From Methylobacterium sp. BTF04 (GTDB lineage: Bacteria > Pseudomonadota > Alphaproteobacteria > Rhizobiales > Beijerinckiaceae): a stretch of 64,000 nucleotides of DNA. This document shows positions 1-9,538 of the stretch, one piece after another (within the stretch, counting starts at the first letter, position 1; every line of letters begins with the position of its first letter). The position numbers and the translations under genes are program-made. The stretch lies in contig NZ_JAAHTB010000011.1 of assembly GCF_010692745.1 (NCBI RefSeq), positions 62,001 through 126,000 of the forward strand, read 5' to 3'. The notes beneath the pieces were generated by a model. It made no database searches and was not told where the DNA came from. It was given only the letters and a program-made list of their open reading frames with translations.

Positions 1-558
1 TTCGGCCTCGCCCCGCAGCTCCGGCACCACCGCGCCGAGCAGCATGGAGGTGCGGATGACCGCAAGGACATCCTCCGGCCGCACCAGCACGGCGGGCGGC
101 GGGCGGCGGCCCATTCGCTGGAGCGCTGCCAGAATTTCGGCGATCACGCCGCGCCGCGCATCAAGGGAGCGACGAATGGCAGCCTCGCTGGCGCCCAGGG
201 TCTTGAGCCGCTCTTCGAGCCGGCTCATCCGATCCTCGGTGGCCTGGGACTGGCGCGCGGCGTCGAGGAGCGCGGTGTTGAGCTTGGCCCGGTCGCCGCC
301 GATCGCCGCCACCTCGGCTTCGAGCTGCGTCCGCGCGCCGGTGCTGGCGGCCAGCGCGTCCTCGATCCGCTTGAGATTTTCCGCCCGCCGAGTCTTCTCG
401 TCGAGGGCGCGCTGGATTGCGTCCGGCGTCGTCGCCTCCTCGGCAAAGGCGGCCCGCGGCAGGTGGGCGCCAACCACCAGCGCCAAGCCGACCAGAAGCA
501 CGGCACCCACGGTGCGCATCGGGCTCTTCACCGCCTTGCGTCGCGTGGGTCGACTCAT
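1..558 (-). CDS. EnvC-like murein hydrolase activator, N-terminal part (cut by window edge)
   Basis: Reading leftwards from an ATG at 558, an uninterrupted frame runs off the window edge (186 codons). The first 40 or so residues form a signal peptide: basic start, hydrophobic stretch [15 protein letters not shown], then an Ala-rich cleavage site near AFA-EE. The rest is a long Ala/Glu/Arg/Leu heptad-like coiled coil. This matches the N-terminus of periplasmic EnvC-type activators of septal amidases, whose LytM/M23 domain would lie outside the window. The ATG overlaps the rlmH stop as ATGA, so the two are translationally coupled. In related genomes an M23 peptidase and then a CtpA protease follow rlmH. 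The LytM domain is not visible, so the call rests on the coiled coil and gene order. Confidence 0.75.
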   Translation of the reverse strand, partial: MSRPTRRKAVKSPMRTVGAVLLVGLALVVGAHLPRAAFAEEATTPDAIQRALDEKTRRAENLKRIEDALAASTGARTQLEAEVAAIGGDRAKLNTALLDAARQSQATEDRMSRLEERLKTLGASEAAIRRSLDARRGVIAEILAALQRMGRRPPPAVLVRPEDVLAVIRTSMLLGAVVPELRGEAE

Positions 559-1052
559 CGGTCGTCGAGGTTTCCGCGGTGGTATGGGTGGCCGGAGAGA
601 ATCGTCAGTGCCCTGTACACCTGCTCCAATGCCAGCACGCGCACAAGGCCGTGAGGCAGGGTCGCCGCGCCGAACGACAGGGTGAGGTCCGCCCGCGTCC
701 GCACCCCTGGATCGAGACCGTCGGCGCCGCCGATAGCAACCACGAGGGCCGGACGGGCGGCATCGCGCCAACCCGCCACACGCTCGGCCAGGGCCTCGCT
801 GGTGAGGTCGCTGCGCCCGCGCTCGTCATAGGCGATGACGGCAGCGCCTGCCGCCTGGGCGAGCAGGCCAACGCCTTCCTCGGTGCAACGGTCCTGGGGC
901 CGGCGAGCCCGACTTTCGGGAATTTCGGAGATGTCGCACGCGGAGAAGCCGAGACCGCGCCCGAGCTGGGCGGCCCGCTCGCGGTAGCGAGCGGCCAGGT
1001 CGCGCTCCGGGCCGGCCTTCAGTCGACCGACCGCCACGACGAGCAGGCGCAC
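555..1052 (-). CDS. rlmH: 23S rRNA (pseudouridine1915-N3)-methyltransferase RlmH
   Basis: This 165-residue SPOUT-class methyltransferase uses S-adenosylmethionine to methylate pseudouridine 1915 in helix 69 of 23S rRNA on the assembled ribosome. The family SAM-knot motif AIGGADGLD is at residues 106-114 and the conserved C-terminal GHPYHR at 154-159. Length matches the usual 155-160 residues. The start is GTG; no ATG lies nearby in frame. It follows rsfS by 22 bp and its stop overlaps the next ATG (ATGA), so it belongs to the nadD-rsfS-rlmH-envC operon. The pairing with ribosomal silencing factor RsfS is conserved across bacteria. Confidence 0.95.
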   Translation of the reverse strand: MRLLVVAVGRLKAGPERDLAARYRERAAQLGRGLGFSACDISEIPESRARRPQDRCTEEGVGLLAQAAGAAVIAYDERGRSDLTSEALAERVAGWRDAARPALVVAIGGADGLDPGVRTRADLTLSFGAATLPHGLVRVLALEQVYRALTILSGHPYHRGNLDDR

Positions 1053-1074
1053 GGGACGCGCGGCCCGCTCTCGG

Positions 1075-1500
1075 TCAGTCCGCCAGCATCGCGGGACGAT
1101 CGGCGCCCCACATCTTCTCGAGATTGTAGAAGCCGCGCACTTCCGGCCGGAAGATGTGCACGATCACGTCTCCGGCGTCGATCAGCACCCAATCGCAGGC
1201 CGGCAGGCCTTCAACGCGGGCAGAGCCGTGGCCCTTGGCCTTCATGTCCTGCAGTATCCGATCGGCGATGGCGCCGACGTGGCGCTGCGAGCGACCCGAG
1301 GTGATGATCATGGTGTCGGCAAGCGAGGTGCGGCCCATGAGATCGATGGAGATCGTCTCTTCGGCCTTCATGTCCTCGAGGCAATCGAGCGCGAGGGCCC
1401 GGAGGTCGTCGATCTTCCGGTCGACGGCCTCGGCGGAACCGGGTGGTCCCTGGTGGATCGGATCGTTCAGCGTCTCGGTTCCTGCATTTGCCATGGTCAT
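1075..1500 (-). CDS. rsfS: Ribosomal silencing factor RsfS
   Basis: The 141-residue product belongs to the RsfS/DUF143 family, which binds uL14 on the large subunit and blocks subunit joining during starvation. The family core runs from about residue 30 ([17 protein letters not shown]) through [17 protein letters not shown] to the C-terminal [15 protein letters not shown] and FYNLEKMW motifs. The frame stays open upstream, but the residues before the ATG at 1500 are low-complexity and fall in the tandem repeats. The ATG at 1500 (MTMANAG) is therefore preferred; a second ATG lies two codons in. It is downstream of nadD and upstream of rlmH, all on the same strand. Confidence 0.93.
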   Translation of the reverse strand: MTMANAGTETLNDPIHQGPPGSAEAVDRKIDDLRALALDCLEDMKAEETISIDLMGRTSLADTMIITSGRSQRHVGAIADRILQDMKAKGHGSARVEGLPACDWVLIDAGDVIVHIFRPEVRGFYNLEKMWGADRPAMLAD

Positions 1501-1549
1501 GGGACCGACCGTAGCCTGAATGGCGGCAAAGTGGAATGTGCCTGTCGGC

Positions 1550-1606
1550 TTTTCGATGGTCGCTCGCCTTTTCAATGGTCGCTTGCCTTTTCGATAGGCG
1601 GTTGCC
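1550..1606. repeat. Three tandem 19-bp repeats between nadD and rsfS
   Basis: Three head-to-tail 19-bp units fill 1550-1568, 1569-1587 and 1588-1606. The units are TTTTCGATGGTCGCTCGCC, TTTTCAATGGTCGCTTGCC and TTTTCGATAGGCGGTTGCC. Units 1 and 2 differ at two positions; unit 3 is more diverged. The array ends exactly against the nadD stop codon at 1607-1609. It probably arose by slippage and leaves a spacer in the nadD-rsfS transcript. No hairpin or protein-binding role can be assigned. Confidence 0.85.
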
Positions 1607-2227
1607 TCACCTCTTGGCTCGCAAGGCCGTCGACGACAGCCCGGAGCGCGGGCCGTGCAGGAAGACCCAGGCCGGCGGGGCCAGGTCGGCGAGCAGGCCA
1701 GCATCCGATTCGTCGATGCGCCAGCGGCTGAGGAATCGGGCGGCGCGGGCGTTGGGAGCCTTGAGGGTGAAACCCGGCCTGTCGATGATCGCGATCGGCA
1801 TCGTCGCGGCGATCTCGGCGAATCCGCGCCAGCGATGGAACGTGGCGAGACTGTCTGCGCCCATGATCCAGACGAAATGCACGGATGGCGCACGGGCGCG
1901 CAGATAGCGCAGGCTCTGGCGGGTGTAGCGAACGCCGATATGGCTCTCGAAGTCGGTGACCGCGATGCGCGGGTGGGTGGCGACGTCGCGCGCCGCCGCG
2001 ATGCGCGCGTCGAGGGAGGCGAGTTCGCCCCGATCTTTCAGCGGGTTGCCGGGGGTCACCATCCACCACACCCGGTCGAGGCGCAGCCGCTTCAAGGCGA
2101 CGAGGCTGACATGGCGATGGCCGAGATGGGCCGGATTGAACGAGCCGCCATAGAGCCCGATGCGCAGGCCCGGCGCCGAAGGTGGCAGCCGCGCGAGCGC
2201 CGGCGCCTCAAGCCGCATCGGCACCAT
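1607..2227 (-). CDS. nadD: Nicotinate-nucleotide adenylyltransferase NadD
   Basis: The 206-residue enzyme transfers AMP from ATP to nicotinate mononucleotide, making deamido-NAD in NAD biosynthesis. The nucleotidyltransferase signature GGSFNPAHLGH is at residues 27-37, and the second phosphate-binding motif SSTALR is at 198-203, at the very end. A short extra N-terminal segment of about 20 residues precedes the fold, so an ATG three codons in is also possible. It lies 30 bp after proA and before rsfS, a common arrangement in Hyphomicrobiales. The C-terminus is adjacent to the 19-bp repeats and appears slightly short, ending just after the ALR motif. Confidence 0.95.
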   Translation of the reverse strand: MVPMRLEAPALARLPPSAPGLRIGLYGGSFNPAHLGHRHVSLVALKRLRLDRVWWMVTPGNPLKDRGELASLDARIAAARDVATHPRIAVTDFESHIGVRYTRQSLRYLRARAPSVHFVWIMGADSLATFHRWRGFAEIAATMPIAIIDRPGFTLKAPNARAARFLSRWRIDESDAGLLADLAPPAWVFLHGPRSGLSSTALRAKR

Positions 2228-2257
2228 TCGTCGTAGCTACGCCGCCGGGGCGGCGCG

Positions 2258-3565
2258 TCAAGCGCGGGTCTGCCCGTTCCCGTGGACGCGGTACTTGAAC
2301 GTGGTCAGCTGTTCGACGCCCACCGGGCCCCGCGCATGCATCCGGCCCGTGGCGATACCGATCTCGGCGCCGAAGCCGAATTCGCCGCCATCGGCGAACT
2401 GGGTCGAGGCATTGTGCGCGACGATGGCCGAATCGACCTCCGCCAGAAAGCGCGTGGCCTCGGCCCCATCATCGGTGACGATGGCGTCGGTGTGGTGCGA
2501 GCCGTAGGTCTCGATATGGGTGATGGCCGCATCGAGGCCGTTGACCACCCGCACCGCGATGATCGCGTCGAGATATTCGGTGCGCCAGTCGGTCTCGGTG
2601 GCCGGGGTGACGCGCATGTCGCTAGCCTGCACCGTTTCGTCCCCGCGCACGGCGCAACCGGCGTCGATCAGCATCGTGACCAGGGGCGCGAGATGCGTCT
2701 CCGCACAGGCCCGATCGACCAGGAGGGTCTCGGCGGCGCCGCAGATGCCGGTGCGCCGCATCTTGCTGTTCAGGACGATGGTGCGCGCCATGTCGAGGTC
2801 GGCGCCTGCCGCGACGTAGACGTGGCAGATCCCGTCGAGATGGGCGAAGACCGGAACGCGCGCCTCGGCGTGGACTCGCTCCACCAGACCGCGCCCGCCG
2901 CGGGGCACGATGACGTCGATGCAGCCTTCGAGGCCGGACAGCATGGCGCCGACGGCGGCCCGGTCGCGGGTCGGGACGATCTGGATCGCATCGGCGGGCA
3001 GGTCCGCAGCCTCGAGCCCGGCGCGCATGGCGCGCGCAATGGCCATGGCGGAGCGATGGCTGTCGGAACCCGCCCGCAGGATCGCGGCGTTGCCGGCCTT
3101 GAGGCAGAGCGCGCCGGCATCGGCGGTGACGTTGGGCCGGCTTTCGAAGATGACGCCGATCACGCCGAGCGGCACGGCAATCCGCTCGATGAGCAGGCCA
3201 TTGGGGCGCTCGAAGGCGGCGACCTGACGGCCAACGGGATCGGGCAGCGCACCGATCTTGGCCACCGCATCGGCAATGGCGCCGAGCCGGGCTTCGTCGA
3301 GGGTGAGGCGGTCGATCAGCGCCTGGGTCTGGCCGGCGGCGCGGGCCGCCTCGACGTCGCGGGCGTTCTCGGCGAGGATCGTGTCCGCATCCGCCCGCAG
3401 GCGCTCCGCGATGGTCCGAAGCGCGATGTCCTTCACCTGTGCCGGAGCGAGGGCGATCCGGCGAGCGGCGGCGCGGGCGCGCCGGCCGATGGCCTGCATC
3501 TCCTCGGACAGATCACCGGGAGGGGTGAAGTCGCTTCTCAGGTTCAGAACGGGCACGGCCTTCAT
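2258..3565 (-). CDS. proA: Gamma-glutamyl phosphate reductase ProA
   Basis: The 435-residue enzyme reduces gamma-glutamyl phosphate to glutamate semialdehyde with NADPH, the second step of proline synthesis. It has the aldehyde-dehydrogenase-like fold with [10 protein letters not shown] at 141-150 and the catalytic cysteine at position 275 in [10 protein letters not shown]. The frame is open for another 130 codons upstream, but that part overlaps proB in a different frame and has no family match. The ATG at 3565 (MKAVPVLNL) gives the usual length. It lies about 110 bp downstream of proB on the same strand, so both proline enzymes are probably co-transcribed. Confidence 0.96.
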   Translation of the reverse strand: MKAVPVLNLRSDFTPPGDLSEEMQAIGRRARAAARRIALAPAQVKDIALRTIAERLRADADTILAENARDVEAARAAGQTQALIDRLTLDEARLGAIADAVAKIGALPDPVGRQVAAFERPNGLLIERIAVPLGVIGVIFESRPNVTADAGALCLKAGNAAILRAGSDSHRSAMAIARAMRAGLEAADLPADAIQIVPTRDRAAVGAMLSGLEGCIDVIVPRGGRGLVERVHAEARVPVFAHLDGICHVYVAAGADLDMARTIVLNSKMRRTGICGAAETLLVDRACAETHLAPLVTMLIDAGCAVRGDETVQASDMRVTPATETDWRTEYLDAIIAVRVVNGLDAAITHIETYGSHHTDAIVTDDGAEATRFLAEVDSAIVAHNASTQFADGGEFGFGAEIGIATGRMHARGPVGVEQLTTFKYRVHGNGQTRA

Positions 3566-3674
3566 CCTTGCGGTCGCTCCAACAGGGACGGGACCGCACA
3601 CTTCCAACTCCGTCATGCCACGTCGGGATGCGGCAAAACAAGCAGTCGCGACGTCATGGCCGGATGGCTGCCGG

Positions 3675-4811
3675 CTATTCGCCCACCATCGCGAGGTCGT
3701 CGCGGTGCACCATCTCGGCGCGGCCCGGATGGGTGAGCAGGTCTGCGATCTCCCGGCTGGGACGGCCGATGATGCGCAGGGCCTGAACGCTGTCATAGGC
3801 GACGAGCCCGCGCCCGAGGGTGCGGCCGGCCGCATCCCGGATGACCACGGCATCGCCGCGCCCGAAGCTCCCGGTGACGCCGGTGACGCCAATCGGCAAC
3901 AGGCTCGCCCCGCCCTGAAGCGCACGGGCGGCGCCGTCGTCGACCACGAGGATGCCACGCGGCTCCAGCGAGCCGGCGATCCAGGCTTTCCGCGCGGCGA
4001 CCGGGTTCGAGCCCGAGAGGAACCACGAGCAGCGGCCTCCCCGCAGGATGGTGCGCAGCGGGTTCTTCTCGCGCCCGTCGGCGATGATCATGTGGGTGCC
4101 GCCGCTGGCCGCGATCTTGGCGGCCTCGACCTTGGTGCGCATGCCGCCGCGCGACAATTCGGAGGCCGGGCCACCCGCCATCGCCTCGATCTCGGGGGTG
4201 ATCCGCTCGATGATCGGGAGGTGGCGCGCCTCCGGATCGGTATGCGGGGGTGCGGTGTAGAGCCCGTCGATGTCGGAGAACAGCACCAGGACCTCGGCGC
4301 CGATCATCGTGGCGACGCGGGCGGCGAGCCGGTCGTTGTCGCCGTAGCGGATCTCGCTGGTCGCCACGGTATCGTTCTCGTTGACCACCGGCACGGCGCG
4401 GACTTCGAGGAGCTTGAGCACGGTGGCCCGCGCGTTGAGGTAGCGCCGGCGCTCCTCGGTATCCTGCGGCGTCACCAGGATCTGGCCGGCCGCGATGCCG
4501 TGGTGGCCGAGCGCCTCCGACCAGTGCCGCGCCAGCGCGATCTGCCCGACCGCCGCCGCCGCCTGGCTCTCCTCCAGGCGCAGGGTCCCGGGCGGATAGC
4601 CGAGCACGGTGCGCCCCAAGGCGATCGCCCCCGAGGACACCACCAGAACGTCGGCCCCGCGCGCATGGAGGTCGGCGATATCCTCCGCCAGCGCGGCGAG
4701 CCAGGCATGGCGCAGCCGCCCGCGGGCTCGGTCGACGAGGAGCGCCGAGCCGACCTTGATGACGATTCGGCGAAAGTCCTGGAGGTCGGGGGTCGCGAGC
4801 GTGAGGGTCAT
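3675..4811 (-). CDS. proB: Glutamate 5-kinase ProB with PUA domain
   Basis: The 378-residue kinase phosphorylates glutamate, the committed and usually proline-inhibited step of proline synthesis. The amino-acid-kinase domain begins with [10 protein letters not shown] near residue 17 and continues through [18 protein letters not shown] and [12 protein letters not shown]-terminal PUA domain follows from about residue 280 ([26 protein letters not shown]). The ATG overlaps the stop of the upstream vapC as ATGA, so proB translation appears coupled to the toxin gene. In relatives proB directly follows obgE, so this coupling is probably acquired. Confidence 0.96.
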   Translation of the reverse strand: MTLTLATPDLQDFRRIVIKVGSALLVDRARGRLRHAWLAALAEDIADLHARGADVLVVSSGAIALGRTVLGYPPGTLRLEESQAAAAVGQIALARHWSEALGHHGIAAGQILVTPQDTEERRRYLNARATVLKLLEVRAVPVVNENDTVATSEIRYGDNDRLAARVATMIGAEVLVLFSDIDGLYTAPPHTDPEARHLPIIERITPEIEAMAGGPASELSRGGMRTKVEAAKIAASGGTHMIIADGREKNPLRTILRGGRCSWFLSGSNPVAARKAWIAGSLEPRGILVVDDGAARALQGGASLLPIGVTGVTGSFGRGDAVVIRDAAGRTLGRGLVAYDSVQALRIIGRPSREIADLLTHPGRAEMVHRDDLAMVGE

Positions 4812-5212
4812 CGGTCCAGCGGAAAAACGGGGAGGATGTCGGTTCGGCTGAAATCATCCCCCTTGAAGAGAAGCCGAGCCGTGTTCGACTTGGCGACGGC
4901 GTAGGACAGGCAATCACCGAAGTTCAATTGTGCCGGACGACCCCGTCCCTTGCCGAACCGAGCGAAAGCGGAGCAGGCAAGCTCGTACATCGCCGCGTCG
5001 AACGCGAGAACCGTCACGGACGGACTGCGGGTGAATCCCAGCAAGAATTCCGCGGCCGTCTCCGGAATTCGGGATTCGAGGACCATTCGCGTCTCGACCA
5101 GGGTGGGCGCGCCGACGACGGCCGTGCGGGCGGCGACGACCCGGTTGAAGGCTTCCTCCTCGGGCTCGCACAACGCGATGGCGACAAGGGCCGAGGTGTC
5201 GAGCGCGATCAT
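4808..5212 (-). CDS. vapC: PIN-domain toxin VapC
   Basis: This 134-residue PIN-domain endoribonuclease is the toxin half of a type II toxin-antitoxin pair. The acidic active-site residues are visible: D5 in ALDTSALV, E40 in [11 protein letters not shown]100 in [10 protein letters not shown] and the D119-D120 pair near the end. Length is typical for the Mg-dependent VapC group. The start overlaps the stop of vapB and the stop overlaps the proB start (both ATGA), so three genes are chained by 4-bp overlaps. The toxin's RNA target cannot be read from the sequence. Confidence 0.93.
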   Translation of the reverse strand: MIALDTSALVAIALCEPEEEAFNRVVAARTAVVGAPTLVETRMVLESRIPETAAEFLLGFTRSPSVTVLAFDAAMYELACSAFARFGKGRGRPAQLNFGDCLSYAVAKSNTARLLFKGDDFSRTDILPVFPLDR

Positions 5213-5478
5213 ATCGGCAAGCCGAACTCGTCGTACAGGTCGCTATGGTCGGACGTGGCGCCCGGCAGCTTGTTTGCCGCGGCCCGGCGCGCGAGCGCCC
5301 GGAGCGCATCGTATTCCAATTGCTGGCTCGGCGTCAGGTCGCTTCGCGGCGGGAGGCGCGATCCGAACTCGCGCAGGGCCCGCACCACGATCTCCGTCAC
5401 GCTGGTGTCGAGGCGGTCCGCAAAGTCGGACGCGAGGGCATGCGCCTCGTCACTGCGGATGTTGAGCTGTTTCGCCAC
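5209..5478 (-). CDS. vapB: VapB-like antitoxin (Rv0623/PSK-type)
   Basis: A short protein directly upstream of vapC, overlapping it by 4 bp. It begins VAKQLNIRSDEAHALA, the ribbon-helix-helix opening of the Rv0623-like antitoxin family (PF07704), followed by TSVTEIVVRAL. The C-terminal half, rich in Leu, Asp and Tyr, would wrap the PIN domain. A GTG at 5478 (89 residues) is preferred because GGGGGA precedes it at good spacing and the family homology begins there. An ATG at 5514 would add 12 unrelated residues and would overlap the repeated GCTAGC sites. It is expected to repress its own promoter together with VapC. Confidence 0.85.
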   Translation of the reverse strand: MAKQLNIRSDEAHALASDFADRLDTSVTEIVVRALREFGSRLPPRSDLTPSQQLEYDALRALARRAAANKLPGATSDHSDLYDEFGLPI

Positions 5479-5492
5479 GCCATCCCCCGATC

Positions 5493-5520
5493 TGCTAGCT
5501 TGGACAACTTCCATGCTAGC
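5493..5520. promoter_or_regulatory. Putative VapBC operator: two TGCTAGC sites 21 bp apart
   Basis: TGCTAGC occurs at 5493-5499 and again at 5514-5520. The core GCTAGC is itself palindromic. The 21-bp centre-to-centre spacing is two helical turns, which suits cooperative binding of ribbon-helix-helix dimers. The pair sits immediately upstream of the proposed vapB GTG start. On the minus strand the distal copy reads TGTGCTAGCAT, which resembles an extended -10 element. Binding is inferred, not shown. Confidence 0.5.
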
Positions 5521-5541
5521 ACAGAGTTTCGGCGGCGTCTC

Positions 5542-6597
<1,056 letters not shown>

Positions 6598-6794
6598 TCA
6601 GGTCGGTTGCCGGGTCGGGCGTGTCCGCCCCACCTTACAGCGTCGGACCCGATATCGTATCCGCTCCGACGCCGCCGGATCTCGTTCTCGCATCGCGAGG
6701 TCCGAGGATCGGAATCCCCATCTCGCGACGGTGCTGTTGCGCGCCCGGGCCGGGTCCGACGGGACGTCCCGCCCGTTGCGTCAGGAGCCGGGAA

Positions 6795-7271
6795 TCACCC
6801 GACGCCGTGCCGGCATTTCCCGTCGAGGTTCAGGTACTGCACGCTGCGCAGGCCCGCCTCGAACCAGGTCGCGTCGCGCCGTGCCGGATCGTAGGCGTAG
6901 ATATTGATCGTGATCGCACCATCCGGCGCGGTGAGGGTTGCCGGACTGTCCGAGGCCTCGAACACCCAGGCCGGTCGCGGCGCCTCGGCTCCGAATTCCG
7001 TCCGCGTCCCGTCCCTCTCGATCTGGTTCGCCTGCGTGAAGACAGGCGCGACCGCACCCGGCATCATAACGAAGGTGAACCCGACCTTCGGACGACGGCC
7101 GACGAAGTCGTAGAATTCGCAATAGAGCGTGGAATCCGCCGCCTTCGTCCGGCGCGCCGTCGGCGTGTCCTCGCCGTTGGCCGCGGACGGTCGGACCTCA
7201 CCGCGCAGAAAAAACGCGGCCGCGGCACCGCATGCGACCAGCAAGGCGATCAGGGCGAGGATACGCGTCAT
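6795..7271 (-). CDS. Conserved hypothetical exported or membrane-anchored protein
   Basis: From an ATG at 7271 the product has 158 residues. It starts [22 protein letters not shown], a hydrophobic signal peptide or anchor. A globular part follows with Tyr, Phe and Asp, including [15 protein letters not shown] and [20 protein letters not shown] do not recognise a family. Two cysteines (one at CEFYDF and one at DGKC near the end) could form a disulfide outside the cytoplasm. It lies between rpmA and obgE on the same strand, but a hairpin terminator at 7297-7323 separates it from rpmA, so it may have its own promoter. Confidence 0.65.
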   Translation of the reverse strand: MTRILALIALLVACGAAAAFFLRGEVRPSAANGEDTPTARRTKAADSTLYCEFYDFVGRRPKVGFTFVMMPGAVAPVFTQANQIERDGTRTEFGAEAPRPAWVFEASDSPATLTAPDGAITINIYAYDPARRDATWFEAGLRSVQYLNLDGKCRHGVG

Positions 7272-7296
7272 CACGGTCGCACGGCTCCAGACGACG

Positions 7297-7323
7297 AAAG
7301 GGAGGATGGTTGTCCATCCTCCC
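7297..7323 (-). terminator. Rho-independent terminator downstream of rpmA
   Basis: A perfect 10-bp stem, GGGAGGATGG (7300-7309) and CCATCCTCCC (7314-7323), encloses a 4-nt loop. Read on the minus strand it is followed by TTT. It lies 66 bp after the rpmA stop and before the next minus-strand start at 7271, so it probably ends much of the rplU-rpmA transcript. Confidence 0.7.
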
Positions 7324-7388
7324 CGACGGTCTCTCAAGACGCCGACCGTTCCGTCACCGGATCCGGTCGAGGCAGAATCGGTCCGCTG

Positions 7389-7655
7389 CTACTCGGCGGC
7401 TTCCTGCATCGGCACGACGGTGACGAAAGCGCGACCGCGCTTGGTCATGAACAGCACATGGCCATCGGTCTTGGCGAACAGGGTGTGGTCCGTGCCCATG
7501 CCGACATTGGTGCCGGGATGCCATTTGGTGCCGCGCTGGCGCACGATGATGTTGCCGGCGATCACGGCTTCCGAACCGAACTTCTTCACGCCGAGGCGCT
7601 GGCCGGCCGAATCACGGCCGTTGCGGGACGAGCCGCCTGCTTTTTTATGGGCCAT
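7389..7655 (-). CDS. rpmA: 50S ribosomal protein bL27
   Basis: The 88-residue protein begins [16 protein letters not shown], the flexible N-terminal tail that reaches the peptidyl-transferase centre. It continues with the diagnostic [15 protein letters not shown] and [11 protein letters not shown] segments. There is no cleavable Firmicute-type N-terminal extension. It follows rplU by 32 bp and is co-transcribed with it. A terminator hairpin lies just beyond its stop. Confidence 0.97.
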   Translation of the reverse strand: MAHKKAGGSSRNGRDSAGQRLGVKKFGSEAVIAGNIIVRQRGTKWHPGTNVGMGTDHTLFAKTDGHVLFMTKRGRAFVTVVPMQEAAE

Positions 7656-7687
7656 TGTGGCTTACTCCGAATTCTCTGAGGCTCAGA

Positions 7688-8002
7688 TCAGGCGCTGATG
7701 GCGGTGATGCGCACCACGGTGTGGTGCTGGCGATGACCGCGCTTGCGGCGCGAGTTCTGCCGGCGGCGCTTCTTGAAGGCGATGACCTTCGCGTCGCGGC
7801 CATGGCTGACGATCTCGCCGGTGACGCTGATGCCCGAGAGCATCGGCACGCCGACCTGAGTGGCGCCGGCTGCGTCGGTGAAGAGCAGCACGTCTCCGAA
7901 GGTCACGGCCGAACCGGCCTCGCCCTCGAGGGTGGCGATCGTAATGGTGTCGTTGGCGGCAACGCGATATTGCTTGCCGCCCGTCTTGATGACTGCGAAC
8001 AT
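7688..8002 (-). CDS. rplU: 50S ribosomal protein bL21
   Basis: The 104-residue ribosomal protein starts [15 protein letters not shown] and carries the basic [16 protein letters not shown] segment that binds 23S rRNA. It is the first gene of the rplU-rpmA operon on the minus strand. The spacer upstream has normal GC for about 240 bp and then turns abruptly AT-rich, so its promoter is probably retained but sits next to an inserted segment. Confidence 0.97.
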   Translation of the reverse strand: MFAVIKTGGKQYRVAANDTITIATLEGEAGSAVTFGDVLLFTDAAGATQVGVPMLSGISVTGEIVSHGRDAKVIAFKKRRRQNSRRKRGHRQHHTVVRITAISA

Positions 8003-8718
8003 CGTTCTCTTTCGTGTTCTCTGCCGGCCTCCGGCGCGCCTCGCGGCGAATCCTGGACCGTCTTCTTGTTCAGGTCATCCGCATCACCGGGTCGAGCCGG
8101 GCGCGAACGCGAAACGCGCGGACTTCGTCGAGGAAGCCGCGCGCCGTGCCGGTGGATAGTCGGATCGGCACCGATTTGTCAAACCAGAAGCCGAAGGCCT
8201 TGGAAAGTTTTGTGCCCGCTTGAAGGGGCTGAGCGCTACAGTTCCAGCATTAAGCGTGAGGCTGTCAGGGGCGTCATTATACAACATTCGTGAAATAAAA
8301 TTCATTCAAAATAAATCTTGTTTATCGGCACCCGATACGCCGGCCTCCAATAACAACAGCTTTTTACATTCAAATACCATCGGCCGATCAACCATTGAAC
8401 ATGGATCATCTCGACATAATATCAAAAATCGTATTTTATTTATCAATACTAAAATCGAATCTTACGAAAATCCGCTTAAACCACAGTCTTGTCGTGGGAT
8501 CCGATCTCACAAAAAGAGCACGATTTTATGCCTGCGCCAATAAAGGCGGCCTCCAAAAAGAAATTGAGATAAAAAATCGTCCAGCTAGTGTTGATTGGCG
8601 GCAAATATGCACTCTAATATGGTGCTTGATTAGTCCGAATGGCGCTGAATGACCTCCCCAGCCATCACCGCCACCACCTATTGGACGTCCCGGCGAGTCT
8701 TGTTGAAAGGCAACACAG
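8003..8718. other. Gene-free stretch: rplU leader, then start of AT-rich segment
   Basis: From 8003 to about 8240 the composition is like the chromosome, and the stretch should hold the rplU promoter and leader. No clear promoter or tRNA is visible. From about 8262 to 8650 the sequence becomes strongly A/T-rich. It contains short open frames on both strands (for example 8395-8652 plus and 8526-8801 minus), none with a good ribosome site or recognisable product. A short GC-normal patch at 8653-8700 precedes the Sel1 gene. Confidence 0.6.
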
Positions 8719-9538
8719 ATGTCACAGGGTTTTTGGATGTCCGATGTAATCTGGGACAGTGAAACGAAACGAGATGATTTATCCCGACTGTATAAAATCA
8801 TATTTTCGAAAATCCCACATGCTGAAAAGATCGATTCGTTAAATGAGTTGTCAAGAATTGCTACTGAAGGTTCATTAGCTGCCGCAATATATATTGCTTC
8901 GTATTACGACGCAGGAAAAAAAGTCGAATTCAAAGGCGCTGCATTGCGCTGGCTTAAAATTGCAGCTTCGATGGGCTCGCGTGCAGCAGCCTTTAGAATG
9001 GCGGTTGCGCAAATAGAAAGCACCACAGATCGCAACGAAGCTGAATGTTCTCTAAGAAAACTTTCCGAAGCTGGATATCTTCCGGCTAAATTTAGGCTCG
9101 CCTCTTATCTTTACCTACGAAATCCCAAAGCAAACAAAACGGAATGCTTAAATCTTCTTCGCTCTGCCTCTGCAGGTGGACATGTTTTTGCGAAAAGAGA
9201 ATTGGGTAGGATCACGATGATCAGCCCTGCCCGTCCGCTAGACGTTTTTATTGGATTTTCTATCATACTATCATCGATTATTTCTTTTCTTCCAATTCTT
9301 ATCAAGCTAGCAAAGGGCGACAATTCCTCTGACGAAAAATTATATGGATAGAATATCAAACCTAATTCTCATTTAAGAAATTATAATACTCTATATAAAT
9401 TGGCTTTACAGATTTTTGAAATTCGTTACTTAAATTTATATCGGAGATTTTGCGGTTTCCAGAATTTATATTAATTTTAATTCATTCGCCGCATTTTTAT
9501 TATTGCTCATATCCGTAAACATTAAATAGTCTTTTCAG
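8240..9538. other. AT-rich genomic islet between rplU and the HerA-like gene
   Basis: Both flanks are chromosomal and GC-rich, but most of this 1.3-kb segment is plainly A/T-rich. It contains runs such as AAATTATAATACTCTATATAAA after the only gene. Its codon use (AAA, ATA, TTA, GAA) differs from every neighbour. No integrase, transposase, tRNA or clear flanking direct repeat is visible. The right edge is sharp: it ends at the stop codon of the minus-strand ATPase at 9539. The composition suggests horizontal acquisition or relaxed, silenced DNA. Confidence 0.75.
8719..9351 (+). CDS. Sel1-like repeat protein with C-terminal membrane anchor
   Basis: The 210-residue product has helical repeats of Sel1/TPR type between about residues 45 and 165: SLAAAIYIASYYDAG, AALRWLKIAASMGSRAAAFRMA, LRKLSEAGYLPAKFRLASYL and LLRSASAGGHVFAKRELG. 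Sel1 repeats are scaffolds for protein contacts. A hydrophobic segment near residues 172-195 (FIGFSIILSSIISFLPIL) should anchor it in the membrane, leaving a short charged tail. It is the only convincing gene in the AT-rich islet, and its codon use is unlike its neighbours, which suggests transfer. The partner protein is unknown. ATG at 8719 follows GAAAGGCAACACAG, a modest ribosome site. Confidence 0.75.
   Translation: MSQGFWMSDVIWDSETKRDDLSRLYKIIFSKIPHAEKIDSLNELSRIATEGSLAAAIYIASYYDAGKKVEFKGAALRWLKIAASMGSRAAAFRMAVAQIESTTDRNEAECSLRKLSEAGYLPAKFRLASYLYLRNPKANKTECLNLLRSASAGGHVFAKRELGRITMISPARPLDVFIGFSIILSSIISFLPILIKLAKGDNSSDEKLYG

Noticed and set aside
1550-1606. The 19-bp repeats as a small CRISPR array
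   Set aside because: The units are directly adjacent without spacers and no cas gene is in the window.
8395-8652. Plus-strand frame of 85 codons in the AT-rich islet
   Set aside because: No ribosome site and no recognisable motif; an AT-rich segment gives such frames by chance.
8653-8718. GC-normal patch before the Sel1 gene as an insertion-sequence remnant
   Set aside because: No terminal repeats or transposase motif could be identified in either direction.
8526-8801. Minus-strand frame of 91 codons in the AT-rich islet
   Set aside because: Overlaps the start of the Sel1 gene, has no ribosome site and an odd Gly/Trp-rich centre.
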